A stretch of DNA of 36,434 bases, from the NCBI GenBank assembly GCA_008000375.1, contig SMOI01000310.1, positions 1 through 36,434 on the forward strand, written 5' to 3'. The notes beneath the pieces were generated by a model. It saw only the letters and a program-made list of their open reading frames with translations. It searched no databases and was not told the origin of the DNA. Made by a program: the position numbers and the translations under genes. Shown in pieces: positions 27,166 through 36,434 of the stretch. Numbering within the stretch: position 1 is the stretch's first letter; each line of letters starts with the position of its first letter. This DNA comes from Poteriospumella lacustris (Eukaryota > Sar > Chrysophyceae > Chromulinales > Dinobryaceae).

Positions 27166-30021
27166 ATGCAGGAAGACTACTCAAAGACTTTGAAGCCTTC
27201 CAGTCAGCCCTCCTCGAAAATGAATATCACTCGATGGATCGTTGTCCTCGTTGTTGCGGCGCTGTGTGTCTTGTCTGTTCTGTCGCTGATAGACAGCAAC
27301 CACTACAACGATGCGGCTTTCGAGCGATGTGACGATCTTACCATAGTGACCGAACTGTCCACGTACGATCCCAACAGCGACGATATAAAAGCTCAGGTGA
27401 CAGATATCGCCATCAGGAGCTGGCTCCTGAACACGAAAAACGTAGTCGTCTTGGTGGAGAGCGAAGGTCTCTGTTCGGGTATAAAGAGGAAGTTTCCTGA
27501 GTTGAACTGCGTAGCCCACCGATGCAACCACCACGACCACAAGATTCCCGTCGTTTCGTGCTTGATGATGACCGGTGATTACAACACCAACACTGAGTTT
27601 ATTCTGTTCACCAACGGTGACATATCCTTCAGTCCGCTGCGCTCTGTGATCACCAAAGTTTCGCAGGAAATACCGAACTTCATCTTAGCCGGCCAGCGCA
27701 TCGACATCCACACGAGCAAGGCGATGAGCGGCAATCTCACGACAGTCCGAAGCATTCTGAGTCTGGCGCTCAAAGAAGGAGAGCTGCACGGCGAGTCTGC
27801 CATTGACTATTTCATTTACCCGAAGCGACTCTCCGTGGCGCAGCAAATGCCTCCGTTTCTGTTGGGCAACTGGAAGTGGGACAACTGGTTGTTGCACGAC
27901 CACATCATCTCCGACCGCGCCACTGTCGTCGATGCAACGCACGACATTCATGCGGTACACGTGGGGGCCACTGCGAAGTCTCTGAACCAGCGGCCGGGGG
28001 CGGTTTACAACTCCCGCATCTTCGACAGCTCCACGTTCGGAATGCAGGGCGTCGGAATGGGGACGTTTCGATACGCCGACGCGGTGCTCAAGAACGGGCA
28101 CATCGTGCGCAACAGCGACATCACCATCGCCACGACCAAGTTCATCTTTGGCTTGGCGAAGACGTCGGAGACGCTCGTGGTGGTAACAGTGCCGTGCGGC
28201 TTCACCGCGCAGCTGCAGAACTGGGTCTCGTGGGCAGATCGCGCCGGCTTGCGATCGTTCATCGTCTTCCCAATGGACAGCGCCGCGGCCGCCTTCGCGC
28301 GAGAGCAGAAGCTTCCACTGCCCCCGCTGACGCACCGCCTCCTCGACCCGAGCAGCTCCGAGTGCCAAAGCGTCAAGCACACCGAGCGCCTGCTCGTCGA
28401 GCGCAACTACTTGCTGAGGAACATCTCGCAGGCCGGGCTCGGCTTCGTGTCGCTCAGCGTGAACACGCTGCTGTTGGAGCCGTTCCGAGTGTCTTCGGTG
28501 CGCAACAAAGAGATCTACGGCCAGCGCCTGTCCGCCAACTCGACGCCCACGGAGATCTCCGACGGCATGTGGGGCGTGTCGGCGGCGTTCAGCAAAGGCG
28601 GCGCGAAGCTTCTGCGCAGCGTCGTCGCCTGTCAGGAGAGCATCTTGGAGAAGATCCCCGACCAGCACGAAGTGACGGTGAAGAGCCTGCGCTCCGAGCC
28701 GTACTGCGTGCGCAACATCGCCGCCGCCTGCCTGAACAGCGAGATCAAGAAGAACTACGCGGGCAGCCTCACGGTGCTGTCCGAGTCGTTCGTGGCCTCG
28801 GGCCACTCGATTTTCGAGCTGCAACGGCCGCAGCGACGCGGCCTGTACCCCGCCGTGCTGCACCAGGACTTGCTCTGCGGCGCCGACGAGGGAATGGCGC
28901 TGCTGAAGCAGTGGAACTTCGTCCTGCAGCAGGAGCGCTTCGACGTCGTCATGCCGCAGAGCCGCCTGAACGAAGCACTGCAGTACGTGCACCACACGCA
29001 CGGCCGCGCGGCCCTGGCGATTCGCGTTCTGACGATGAACCGTCCGGAGCAGTTGGCGAACGCGCTGGCGTCGCTGCAAAACGCAGACTACGAGGGCGAC
29101 CGCGTCGACGTGGAGATCCACATCGACTACCCGCCGAAGCCGGTCGCCAGCAATGTGCGGCTGTACAACGCAGTGCAAGAAGTCGCGAAGAGCTTCCAGT
29201 GGAAGCACGGCGTGTTGAAGGTCGTCGACCCGGGCACGCACCGCGGCCTGTTCGACATGTGGGCGCAGCCCTTCGAGCCGCAGGTCGACGGCCAGGTGCT
29301 CATGGTGCTCGAGGACGACAACGAACTGTCGCCCGTGTACTACCAGTGGTTCAAGGCGCTGCTGGGCCACCTGAGCAACAGCGAAGACCCGCGCCTGTAC
29401 GGCTTCTCGCTGCAGCGACAGCACTCCATCATCGGCCTGCGCGCCGACCAGAAGTACCCCACGAGCTTCATCGACCTGCGCATGGACCCCAACCGCCTGT
29501 TCTACCGGTACCAGCTGCTGTCGAGCTGGGGGACCGTGCTCTTCCCGAGCCACTGGAACGCGTTCGTGCGGTGGGCGACGAGCATCCGCAAGTCGCAGCC
29601 GGACTTCCAGCCGTGCGTGCCGTTCCTGTTCAACAACATCTGGTACCTCAACAAGCCCACGCACATCTGGACGATCTGGTTCAACTACTACATCTACATG
29701 CACGGCCTGTACTCCATGTACGTGAACTACGCGCGCTACGACGTGGACGGACGGTACTTCTCGCTGCTGAAGAACCACCGCGCGAACGGCCTGCACTTCA
29801 AGTCGAAGCCGAAGACGAAGCGCAAGCCCGACATGCAGGACATGCTGGAGTTCCTCATGGAGCCCGCCCCGAAGATGTTCCTGCCGCCCGCCTCGTACCC
29901 GCTCTACGACTTCTATCTGCAGTCGGTCAGCGACGCGCAGCTGCTCGGCGACCGCTGGCGCTTCATGTCGGGCGTCGGCGACAAGTGCCAAGTCAACCAC
30001 CCCAACATGCTCGATCAATAG
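27166..30021 (+). CDS. Multi-module type II membrane glycosyltransferase
   Basis: An intronless frame of 951 residues starts at ATG 27166 (the next in-frame ATG, 27220, is also possible). A short cytosolic tail precedes one membrane helix at ~22-42 (WIVVLVVAALCVLSVLSLID), the layout of Golgi glycosyltransferases. Module 1 (~50-290) has EFILFTNGDISF, with Asp in a DXD-like place, and FLLGNWKWDNWLLHDH. Module 2 (~335-600) opens LVVVTVPCGFTAQLQNWVSW, then GLRSFIVFPMDSAA, like nucleotide-diphospho-sugar transferases of GT77 type; where those have a DXD, this protein has LSVNTLLLEPF. Module 3 (~615-900) has IRVLTMNRPEQLANAL, MVLEDDNELSP with the acidic metal site, and LLSSWGTVLFPSHW, like GT2/GT13-type folds. 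Donors and acceptors are unknown. Modules 2 and 3 are more GC-biased than module 1. Confidence 0.85.
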   Translation: MQEDYSKTLKPSSQPSSKMNITRWIVVLVVAALCVLSVLSLIDSNHYNDAAFERCDDLTIVTELSTYDPNSDDIKAQVTDIAIRSWLLNTKNVVVLVESEGLCSGIKRKFPELNCVAHRCNHHDHKIPVVSCLMMTGDYNTNTEFILFTNGDISFSPLRSVITKVSQEIPNFILAGQRIDIHTSKAMSGNLTTVRSILSLALKEGELHGESAIDYFIYPKRLSVAQQMPPFLLGNWKWDNWLLHDHIISDRATVVDATHDIHAVHVGATAKSLNQRPGAVYNSRIFDSSTFGMQGVGMGTFRYADAVLKNGHIVRNSDITIATTKFIFGLAKTSETLVVVTVPCGFTAQLQNWVSWADRAGLRSFIVFPMDSAAAAFAREQKLPLPPLTHRLLDPSSSECQSVKHTERLLVERNYLLRNISQAGLGFVSLSVNTLLLEPFRVSSVRNKEIYGQRLSANSTPTEISDGMWGVSAAFSKGGAKLLRSVVACQESILEKIPDQHEVTVKSLRSEPYCVRNIAAACLNSEIKKNYAGSLTVLSESFVASGHSIFELQRPQRRGLYPAVLHQDLLCGADEGMALLKQWNFVLQQERFDVVMPQSRLNEALQYVHHTHGRAALAIRVLTMNRPEQLANALASLQNADYEGDRVDVEIHIDYPPKPVASNVRLYNAVQEVAKSFQWKHGVLKVVDPGTHRGLFDMWAQPFEPQVDGQVLMVLEDDNELSPVYYQWFKALLGHLSNSEDPRLYGFSLQRQHSIIGLRADQKYPTSFIDLRMDPNRLFYRYQLLSSWGTVLFPSHWNAFVRWATSIRKSQPDFQPCVPFLFNNIWYLNKPTHIWTIWFNYYIYMHGLYSMYVNYARYDVDGRYFSLLKNHRANGLHFKSKPKTKRKPDMQDMLEFLMEPAPKMFLPPASYPLYDFYLQSVSDAQLLGDRWRFMSGVGDKCQVNHPNMLDQ

Positions 30022-30154
30022 GCACTTCCTCTTTTCGTCATTTGTGCAGCCTTTTTGTGATTCCCCCGCAACGGATCGTTAGTTTCTCCTTCTGCGCCGA
30101 CATCGTTTGTAATTTCGTTAATTGGGACGTCGGTGCTCGTGTCTCGGTGCGCGG

Positions 30155-30278
30155 CTGTGGCCTAACACAGGCCTTCCGCACGTCAGTCGGTGCGGTGGTT
30201 TCCGCTATATGGTGCACCATATAACGTCAACCACCACACCGACAGACTGACGTGCGGAAGGCCTGTGTTAGGCCACAG
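30155..30278. repeat. Long palindromic (hairpin) element 1
   Basis: The two ~60-nt arms meet at GGTGCACC (30211-30218) with almost no loop. The outer 34 bases (CTGTGGCCTAACACAGGCCT onwards) are perfectly complementary; inside, the arms differ by a 4-nt gap and a few mismatches. It lies 134 bp past the glycosyltransferase stop codon, between convergent genes. Confidence 0.9.
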
Positions 30279-30452
30279 GCGAGATGCTGGCGACAGGTGG
30301 GTGGCGCACCGCCCCCGCCGCCCCGCCGCCCCCGCCGCCCCGGACGTCTCTTGCGGCAGCAGCGTCGACAACACGAAGGATGCGGCCCGTTCGTTGCCGC
30401 GGGACAGACGGCTGCGAAAATATCGAGAAGAAGAAATGCCTATCGCCATCGG

Positions 30453-30599
30453 GCGACGCCGACACTCTCCGACGGAGTCGATGTGCAGGCCTGGACACTC
30501 CGAGTACATGTTTGGAGGGCGGCACTTGAGTCTCCCCTTCGACAAGTACTCAGAGTCTCCAGGCGTGGACATCCGCGCCGTTGGAGAGTGGCCGACGCG
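30453..30599. repeat. Long imperfect hairpin element 2
   Basis: The arms of ~65 nt pair imperfectly: GCGACGCCGACACTCTCC with GGAGAGTGGCCGACGC, GGCCTGGACACTCCGAGTAC with GTACTCAGAGTCTCCAGGC, and a loop near 30520-30535. It is unrelated in sequence to element 1. The remaining bases to 30944 are C-rich or Arg/Pro-coding-like, with no supported gene. Confidence 0.7.
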
Positions 30600-30944
30600 A
30601 AGCATGAGCGAAGCGCTGCCCCCGAAGTGGCACGACACACCTGTTTCACACGGAAGTAGAGGTGGCTCGACGGTGGCACAACACTGTCACCGCCCTGCTC
30701 TGTCACCGCCCTGCCCCTCACACGGCCACGCCAACAACAGGACACACCGACCGCCGCCCACTCTGCCTATTGCGTCTGGGCGCTCGCTATTCAATTATTT
30801 ACAACGTTTCCCCCGTCGGAGCGGCGGGGCGGCGTCGCTGGCGCCGCGGCGGTCGCGCAGTTCACGTGCGCGACGCGGCGGCGGCGGCGACGACGGCCGC
30901 AGGAGCAGCCGGAGGCGGCGGGCCACAGTTTGTTCTCGCGGGGC

Positions 30945-33900
30945 CTACGCCTCGAGAAGCAGCTGCTGGTGCTCGGGCGGCATCAGCGTCGCCGCGACGA
31001 TGGCGCGCCGCACGAGGCGCCACACGCCGCGCGTCACCGCGTCGCGGACGCTGCGAAGCAGCCGCGTCGCCGCTGCGGCGCCGTTTCGCTTCGGCGTCGC
31101 GACGGTCGCCGCGCTGACGTCGCGCAGCAGCCGCTCGACGGCGGGCGCCGCCGGACTCGGCGACGGCGGCGCTGTGCGCAGAGCCGGCGGCAGAGCGAAG
31201 CGGCCGCTGCGCCGCGCTGCGACCGACGCGGCGACCGGTGCGGCCCTCGTCGGCGCGCGCAGCGACAGCGGCGGCGGGCGGCTCAGCGCCGCGCGCGGAC
31301 AGAGCGACGCGGTCGCCGCGCGGTGGCCGACGACGACGAGCCACGCGGCCAGCGCCAGCGCCGCGGCGACGACCAACGCGCCGAGCGACGCCCTCGTCGC
31401 CGCAGCGCCGGCGGCGGCGGAGCCGCGGCCATCGACGGCGACCGACGACGCGGCGGTCGGCGGCGGCGACGGTGACTCGGCGGCCGCGGCGGCGTCGGGC
31501 GCCCGCCGCAGTCGCGGCACCGACGCGGCGAGCGGCGCGTCGGGCGGCTGCGCGTCGCTGAGGCGGCTGCGGACGCGCTGGAGGCGGTCGCTGAGCAGCG
31601 ACACGCGGTCGCGCGCGGAGCTCAGCTCGCTCTGCAGGCGCCGCGTGGGCCGCGGCGGCGACGTCACCGTCGGCGTCGCGGGCCGCTTCGGCGCCGGTCG
31701 CTTCGCAGGCGACGCCGCCGCCGCCGTCGGGCCGTTGCCGCCGCGCGCGTCGTTCTCCGCGCGACCGTCGACCGACGCGTCGCCGGCGCCGCTGAGCAGC
31801 CGCTTCGCCGCGCTCGTCGGCCGCCGCTGCGGCGACGTCGCCGGCGCCGCGGCGAACGGCTGGCGCCCCGGCGACACGAGGCGCCGCGCGAGCGACGCGG
31901 CCGGCGGAGGCGGCGGGGGCGCGTCGCTGTCGCCGTCGTCGCTGGGAAGCGCAGGCGGCCGAGGACCGCGGCGACGTCGTCGCTGTCGCCGTCGCTGTCG
32001 CCGGTCTGCGACGCTGCGGGCGGCAGCAGCGCGGGACTCGTCGCCGTCGTCGCCGTCGGTGGCGAGCGGGGGCTGTCGCCGAGCAGCGACGCGCTGTAGT
32101 GCAGCACGCCGCTGCTGCTCGCGCTGGCGGCCTGCGCCACCGCCGCTGACGCCGCCGCCGACGCTGCGTCGTCGTCGTCGTCGTCGAAGAGGCCGCTGAC
32201 GCCGCCGGCGCTGAGGACGCTGCAGCAGCCGCCGCCGCCGCCGACGAAGATGACCGACGGCGGCCGCTGGCGCTGCGACAGCGACGCGCTCGCTGACTGC
32301 GACAGCTCGTCGAGCAGCTCGAGCACCGCGTCGATCTGCGCCAGCTCCGGCGCCGCGAGGCGCAGCGGCTGCGCCGCGAGGAAGCCCGCCAGGTCGTCGG
32401 TGCTCGTCGCCTCGTCCTGCGCCGAGAGCGGCGTCAGCGGCGAAACGGTCGCCAGCGACGCGGGCGACGGCGACGCAGCCGCCGCGAGCGGCGGCGTCAG
32501 CGGCGCAGCGGCCACGGTCGACGGCGCCGCGGCGACGAGCGCGTCCCTGGCGGCCGCTTCGCCGTCGGCGACCGTCGCGTCGTAGCGGTGCGCGGCGCCG
32601 GCGCTTCGACACGGCGTTGGCGTTGGCGTCGTCAGCGCCGCGGCCTCGTCGCCGTCGCTGTGGCGGTCGCCGCTGCGCCGCGTCGCGTCGATCGGAGCGG
32701 CGCCAGCGGCGTCGCCGGCCGCGGCGAGCGCCAGCGACGGCGTCACCTGCGTCGCTTGGTCCGTCGCGCCGAGCGCCGTCGCGGCGGTGAGGCCGCTGAG
32801 GTCGACGGACGCGCTCGGCGTGACGAAGAGCGCGTCGCAGCGCAGCAGCGGCGACGGCGGCGCCTCCGACGCGGCGCTGGCGGCGTCGTCTGCGTCGCGC
32901 CGCCGGCCGCGCAGCTCGCGCAGACAGCGCTGCAGCTGGCGGTGCACCGCCGCGTCGACGACGACCGCCGCAGCGGCGGCCGCCGGCGACTGGCGCCGCT
33001 TCGGCGACGGCAGCTTCGACGGCGTCGCGGACGGACGCGGCCGCCACAGCGCCGCCGCGTCGGCCACCGGCGACGCGTCGAGAGCCACCGCGAGGGCGCG
33101 CGGCGGGCAGCTGTCGCGGTCTGCGTCGCGGTCTGCGTCGACGGCGGCCGGCGGCGTCGAGAGGCGCGCGCTGCGGCGGCTGCTCTTCGACGAGCCCGTC
33201 GCAGCGGACGTCGTCGAAGCCGGCGGCGCCAGCACCGACTGCGTCGTGCGCGGTGACGAGATCGACACGAGGAACAGCGCGTCGGGCGTCGACGGCGCCG
33301 CGTCGCCGGCTGCGGCGTCCGTCGGTCGGTCGACGGGCGACGCGGCGGTCGGCGACGCTCGGCGGCTGCCGCTGCGCCGCTGCTGCGTCGCAGGCGACGC
33401 GTCGGGCGTCGCAGACGGCGACGTGAAGGCGACGGCGTCGTCGTCGTGCAGCGGCACGTCGACGTGGCCCTCGCAGCGCAGGCGCCGCAGCGCCGCGGCG
33501 GGGAGAAAGACGTGCGCGCGGGCCATCGCCTGCAGCCGGACGAAGTCGGCGTCCAGCAGCACGAGGCGGTCGCAGTCCGCGCGCTTCAGAAAGGCGCGCA
33601 CCTCCTCGTCCGACAGGCACTGCGCGTCGACGCGCAGGCGCCGCGCGATCTCGACGAGGTCCGTTTTCACGTTGCGCAGTCGCCGCGCGCGCAGCAGGTG
33701 GCAGTGCTGCGGCGGCAGCAGCAGCGCGCCGCGCTGCAGGCCGATCTCCAGCTTGCGCAGCGACAGCTCGAGCCCCGCCTCCTCGCCCGGCCCGGCGGCG
33801 CTCTGGCGGCAGAGGCGGAAGCAGCGCGCGAAGAGCAGGTCGCCCAGCGCCTCGCGCAGAGCGACGTGCCAGCGCTCGCAGACGGCGGCGTCGTCGGTGC

Positions 33901-34573
33901 TCAGCGACACGCTGCGGCTGTCCTTCGCCGTGACGGTGAGCTCGTGGTCGGCCGCGGCGCTGGTGGCTGGCGGCGCGCTGCCGGCGAACGAGAACGAGAA
34001 GGAGCCCGAGCGCCGCGTGGGCGACGGCGACGCGGCGCGGGAGTTGGCGCCGCCCTTCGCAGGCGACGGCGCGCGGCTGCTCGACCGACTACGGCTCAGC
34101 GAGCGAAGGAACGAGAAGCTGGAGCTGCGGCGGAGGGTTCTTCCTTCGCGAGACTCGGGCGCGACGGGCGGCGCCGGCTGTCGACTGGTCGTCGGGGGCG
34201 CCACAGTCGCAGCGTCGGCAGCGGCGGCGGCACAGTCGCCAGCGACGTCGTTGACAGCGGAACAGAGCGTGGCCAACGTCGCATCGAGCGCTACCGATCG
34301 CCGCTCTTGGAATTCCGCCAGCGTCGGCCGCATCTGCATCGTGGCGAGCAGAGGAATGTGCACCGAACCGACGACCAGCGTGTACGCGGTATCGCCATCT
34401 TCGTTGGCCTCCGAAATGAGAGCCACAGGCAAGGGACTCGAATATTGCTGAGGAAGAGAGCGATGGAGACTACCCCTCACCCGCAGCGAGTTGTGCACGA
34501 CGACGCGTCCGTTCGCGAATACGTCGTCTTCGGACCTCTTCCAGCCCAACAGGTGCTCCTTGATCATATTCAT
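30945..34573 (-). CDS. Large Ala/Ser/Arg-rich single-pass membrane protein, unrecognised
   Basis: From ATG 34573 the frame runs to ~32013. The C-terminal part (to TAG at 30947-30945) is in another phase. A 71-nt intron at 32012-31942 (GTCGCA...TTCCCAG) joins them in frame and gives ~1185 residues, but its donor is atypical, so a frameshift is possible. N-terminal ~250 residues: EDGDTAYTLVVGSVHIPLL, a Ser/Arg-rich insert (SSSFSFLRSLSRSRSSSRAP), then HELTVTAKDSRSVSLSTDD and CERWHVALREAL, which looks like the end of a PH domain split by the insert. A conserved-looking helical part (VEIARRLRVDAQCLSDEEVR) follows, then ~600 low-complexity residues. One membrane helix (LGALVVAAALALAAWLVVVG) lies near 1037-1060, with ~125 residues after it. 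Function unknown; a membrane-contact or lipid-binding role would be speculation. The 5' end may have an extra exon. Confidence 0.6.
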
Positions 34574-35158
34574 GATATATGCGAGCTGTACAGCTGCTCC
34601 GTTGAGAGCAACGACGTGTGGGGAGACGATAACGGTTCGAAAACAAAATAGGGCGCGTCCAAAGACACTGGCAAATGCAGACGGATTCGGAAGGCTGTTT
34701 CTCCACAATGTCTTCGGTCAGTAATTTGATTGCATTAGCTGGCCTGATGGCTGATTCAAAACCTCCAGGCTGTTGTAAAGTTGTACACCACAAAATCACA
34801 CAAACAGGTCCAGCTATGTAAACCATGGTTACGACGGTCACGTAAAAAGGGCATGGAACATGGAACGGCTCTCTCTGTCGTTGTCGCATGTCGTATGTCG
34901 TATGTCGTATGTCGTATGTCGTATGTCGTATGTCGTGTCGTGTGTCGTCTTTCGTCAGAGGTGTCGTATGTCACATGTCGCCGAGACGCCGAGACAAATG
35001 ACCACAATTTGGTGGGAGCCGAACGGTGAACCTGAACCGTCGACATATTATCCCCATCCGCTCAGATCCGAACTGCCAACACCCGATGCCATACAGCGAA
35101 CATCTTGCAACGCTACCACAAAGATACAGATCAGTCGCTTTTGCCTGCAAGTAAAGTT
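34574..35158. promoter_or_regulatory. Intergenic region with (ATGTCGT)n array
   Basis: It separates two divergent genes. At 34886-34938 a 7-bp unit (ATGTCGT) is repeated about seven times, followed to 34982 by degenerate GTCGT units. The array lies ~220 bp before the methyltransferase ATG (35159). Confidence 0.8.
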
Positions 35159-36193
35159 ATGAGCGATCTTTGGCTGGCTGTTGCGCTGACCCTTGTCGTG
35201 GTCGCGCTGGCGGGTGGTGCGGTAGTGAACGAGGACGAGCTCCGAAAAGAAGTGGCGATCACCACAAAGCATGCAACCTCTTCTATTCCCCTCGAACTGA
35301 AGTTCAGAAAAGCCGATGTGCCTCTGGAGCATGCAGACCGCGCTAGCAACGATCGCATCCCTTTTCACGTGCCGACCACTTGCACGTTCCTCAACGACAC
35401 ACTCAAAATCTGCAAAGTCCAGGACCCACACTTCGACCAGGGCCATAACCTCGCTTTCTACCACGGAGAGCCGCGGTTTTTGAAGTGTGCCATTCCGCCG
35501 CCGGTGGACTTCGTATTTCCGCCGAAGGCGCAGCTGCCGCCAGTCCACTTTCCCAATCTGTACACTCCGTCCTTCGATGCGCTCTTGAGTTACAACGGGG
35601 CACAGTCGAAGAACCACTACCACCTGAACAGTGAGGTGTACGACGTGATCTTCAAGGACATCATTGCCTTTGGCGCCAAGTACATTCCGCTGCAGTCGAA
35701 GGTGCGTCTGGTGCTCGACTTGGGCTCCGGCGGCGGCAGCTTCGGTCTGGTGATGAACGCGATGTACAACACGCAGTCCCTGTCTGTAGCATATCCAGAC
35801 TGGCCGTACTGCGAGTACATTACGGAGCGAGGAGGTCTCTGCATGAACCTCGATGCGAAGCGACCGCTTCCGTTCGCGAAACACTCCTTCGACCTCATTC
35901 ACGCGGCATGGCTGTATCACTCCTTCTCACCTGAGCCCCTGCAAAGCCTGATGTTGGATGTGAATCGCATGCTGCGCCCGGGAGGTTACTTGTGGATCGA
36001 CGACGGCATGTCGCTGGCGCAGTACGAAGTCATCAAACGCACGTTCAGCGCGTTCGGCTACCAGCCGCTGTTCCTCGCGGAGAAGCCGCTGCGGTCGGAC
36101 GTGTTCATCAGCAGGAACAACAAGCTGGAAATTCATTTTTACGCCATATATCTGAAGCCTTCCTATTCCGTTTATTCCACGCCGTGTGCGTAG
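35159..36193 (+). CDS. Secreted SAM-dependent methyltransferase (class I, type 11-like)
   Basis: An intronless frame of 344 residues starts at ATG 35159 (agttATGAGC). Residues 1-22 are a signal peptide or anchor (LWLAVALTLVVVALAGGA). A family-specific N-terminal domain of ~130 residues (PLELKFRKADVPLEH, CAIPPPVDFVFPPKAQ) precedes the methyltransferase fold: motif I VLDLGSGGGSFG at 185-196, then AKRPLPFAKHSFDLIHAAWL (post-II/III) and LDVNRMLRPGGYLWIDDG at ~266-283. The combination of a leader with this fold resembles plant DUF248-type Golgi methyltransferases of pectin, though I see only general likeness. A lumenal glycan or surface protein is the likely target. It is the full-length paralogue of the gene cut at 413-1. 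The 241 bases after its stop show nothing. Confidence 0.85.
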   Translation: MSDLWLAVALTLVVVALAGGAVVNEDELRKEVAITTKHATSSIPLELKFRKADVPLEHADRASNDRIPFHVPTTCTFLNDTLKICKVQDPHFDQGHNLAFYHGEPRFLKCAIPPPVDFVFPPKAQLPPVHFPNLYTPSFDALLSYNGAQSKNHYHLNSEVYDVIFKDIIAFGAKYIPLQSKVRLVLDLGSGGGSFGLVMNAMYNTQSLSVAYPDWPYCEYITERGGLCMNLDAKRPLPFAKHSFDLIHAAWLYHSFSPEPLQSLMLDVNRMLRPGGYLWIDDGMSLAQYEVIKRTFSAFGYQPLFLAEKPLRSDVFISRNNKLEIHFYAIYLKPSYSVYSTPCA

Positions 36194-36434
36194 TCTGGCG
36201 GCCTATCGCCGCATGTTTACCCATCACCCAAACTCACTCACCGCCCCGCGTGGCGCTCTTATTTGTTCACCAGTGCTGTGTCTTTCAGCTGTCTGTGTCT
36301 CCATTGTGTTCAGTACGTTTGGAGATATCCTCGCGCGAAGTCTTTTGTGGCATGTTCTGTTTGCAGCTTGTCGTGTGGTTGTACCGCCTGTGTATCGTGT
36401 GGTTGACCATCGTGTGACCTGTTCTGTTTGCAGC

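Noticed and set aside
27685-30018. A 777-codon open frame on the - strand opposite the multi-module glycosyltransferase
   Set aside because: Same shadow effect; Val/Arg/His/Leu-rich with no motif, and only long where the sense gene is most GC-biased.
30190-32199. A long + strand open frame covering the hairpins and the 3' half of the membrane-protein gene
   Set aside because: It runs through both palindromes and is Arg/Ser/Ala low-complexity antisense sequence; no start context or domain supports it.
34886-34938. The 7-bp GTCGTAT array as a telomeric or CRISPR-type repeat
   Set aside because: Units are contiguous without spacers and the sequence is unlike TTAGGG; it is a simple tandem repeat.

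Overview
The window is nuclear DNA from a unicellular eukaryote. It has single-gene units on both strands, short spliceosomal introns (about 60-77 nt, GT...AG), gene products with eukaryote-only families (20S proteasome beta1, eEF1B, Kish/TMEM167, Fes1/HspBP1, an FG nucleoporin, RecQ4, GT47 exostosin), GC-rich genes with strong third-position GC bias, AT-richer intergenic DNA, and a TTAGGG-like interstitial tract. PSSQPS-type surface-protein repeats and the helical motif in the nucleoporin recall SAR-group protists (for example stramenopiles), but I cannot fix the taxon from sequence alone. Layout, left to right: the 5' part of a secreted methyltransferase-like gene leaving the window to the left (1-413); an FG nucleoporin (730-2979); two decayed glycosyltransferase genes with a telomere-like tract and a hairpin repeat (3154-5144); eEF1B (5402-6076); a large RecQ4-type helicase (6250-10613); a gene-poor, repeat-bearing stretch (10.6-16.3 kb) with possible decayed coding sequence; a GT47 exostosin (16792-17961); a decayed Ser/Pro-repeat surface-protein gene (18610-19397); a second copy of the dispersed repeat; a secreted 2-oxoglutarate/Fe(II) dioxygenase resembling prolyl 4-hydroxylases (20562-22153); a Fes1/HspBP1-like Hsp70 exchange factor; proteasome beta1; Kish; a Tim17/22-like membrane protein; a 951-residue multi-module Golgi-type glycosyltransferase (27166-30021); two hairpin repeats; a large Ala/Ser/Arg-rich membrane protein (30945-34573); and an intact methyltransferase (35159-36193) paralogous to the truncated gene at the left edge. 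Two themes emerge. Housekeeping genes (nucleoporin, eEF1B, RecQ4, Fes1, proteasome, Kish, Tim17-like) are interleaved with a loose cluster of secretory-pathway genes that look fit for building or modifying cell-surface glycans: two methyltransferase paralogues, a DXD glycosyltransferase pseudogene, a second glycosyltransferase remnant, GT47, a hydroxylase-like dioxygenase, and the multi-module glycosyltransferase. The Ser/Pro-repeat pseudogene is the kind of protein such enzymes could act on. That link is inference. The intergenic DNA holds at least four inverted-repeat elements, one dispersed repeat family of about 0.75-0.8 kb, and GTCGT-rich tandem repeats in front of two of the glycan-related genes.
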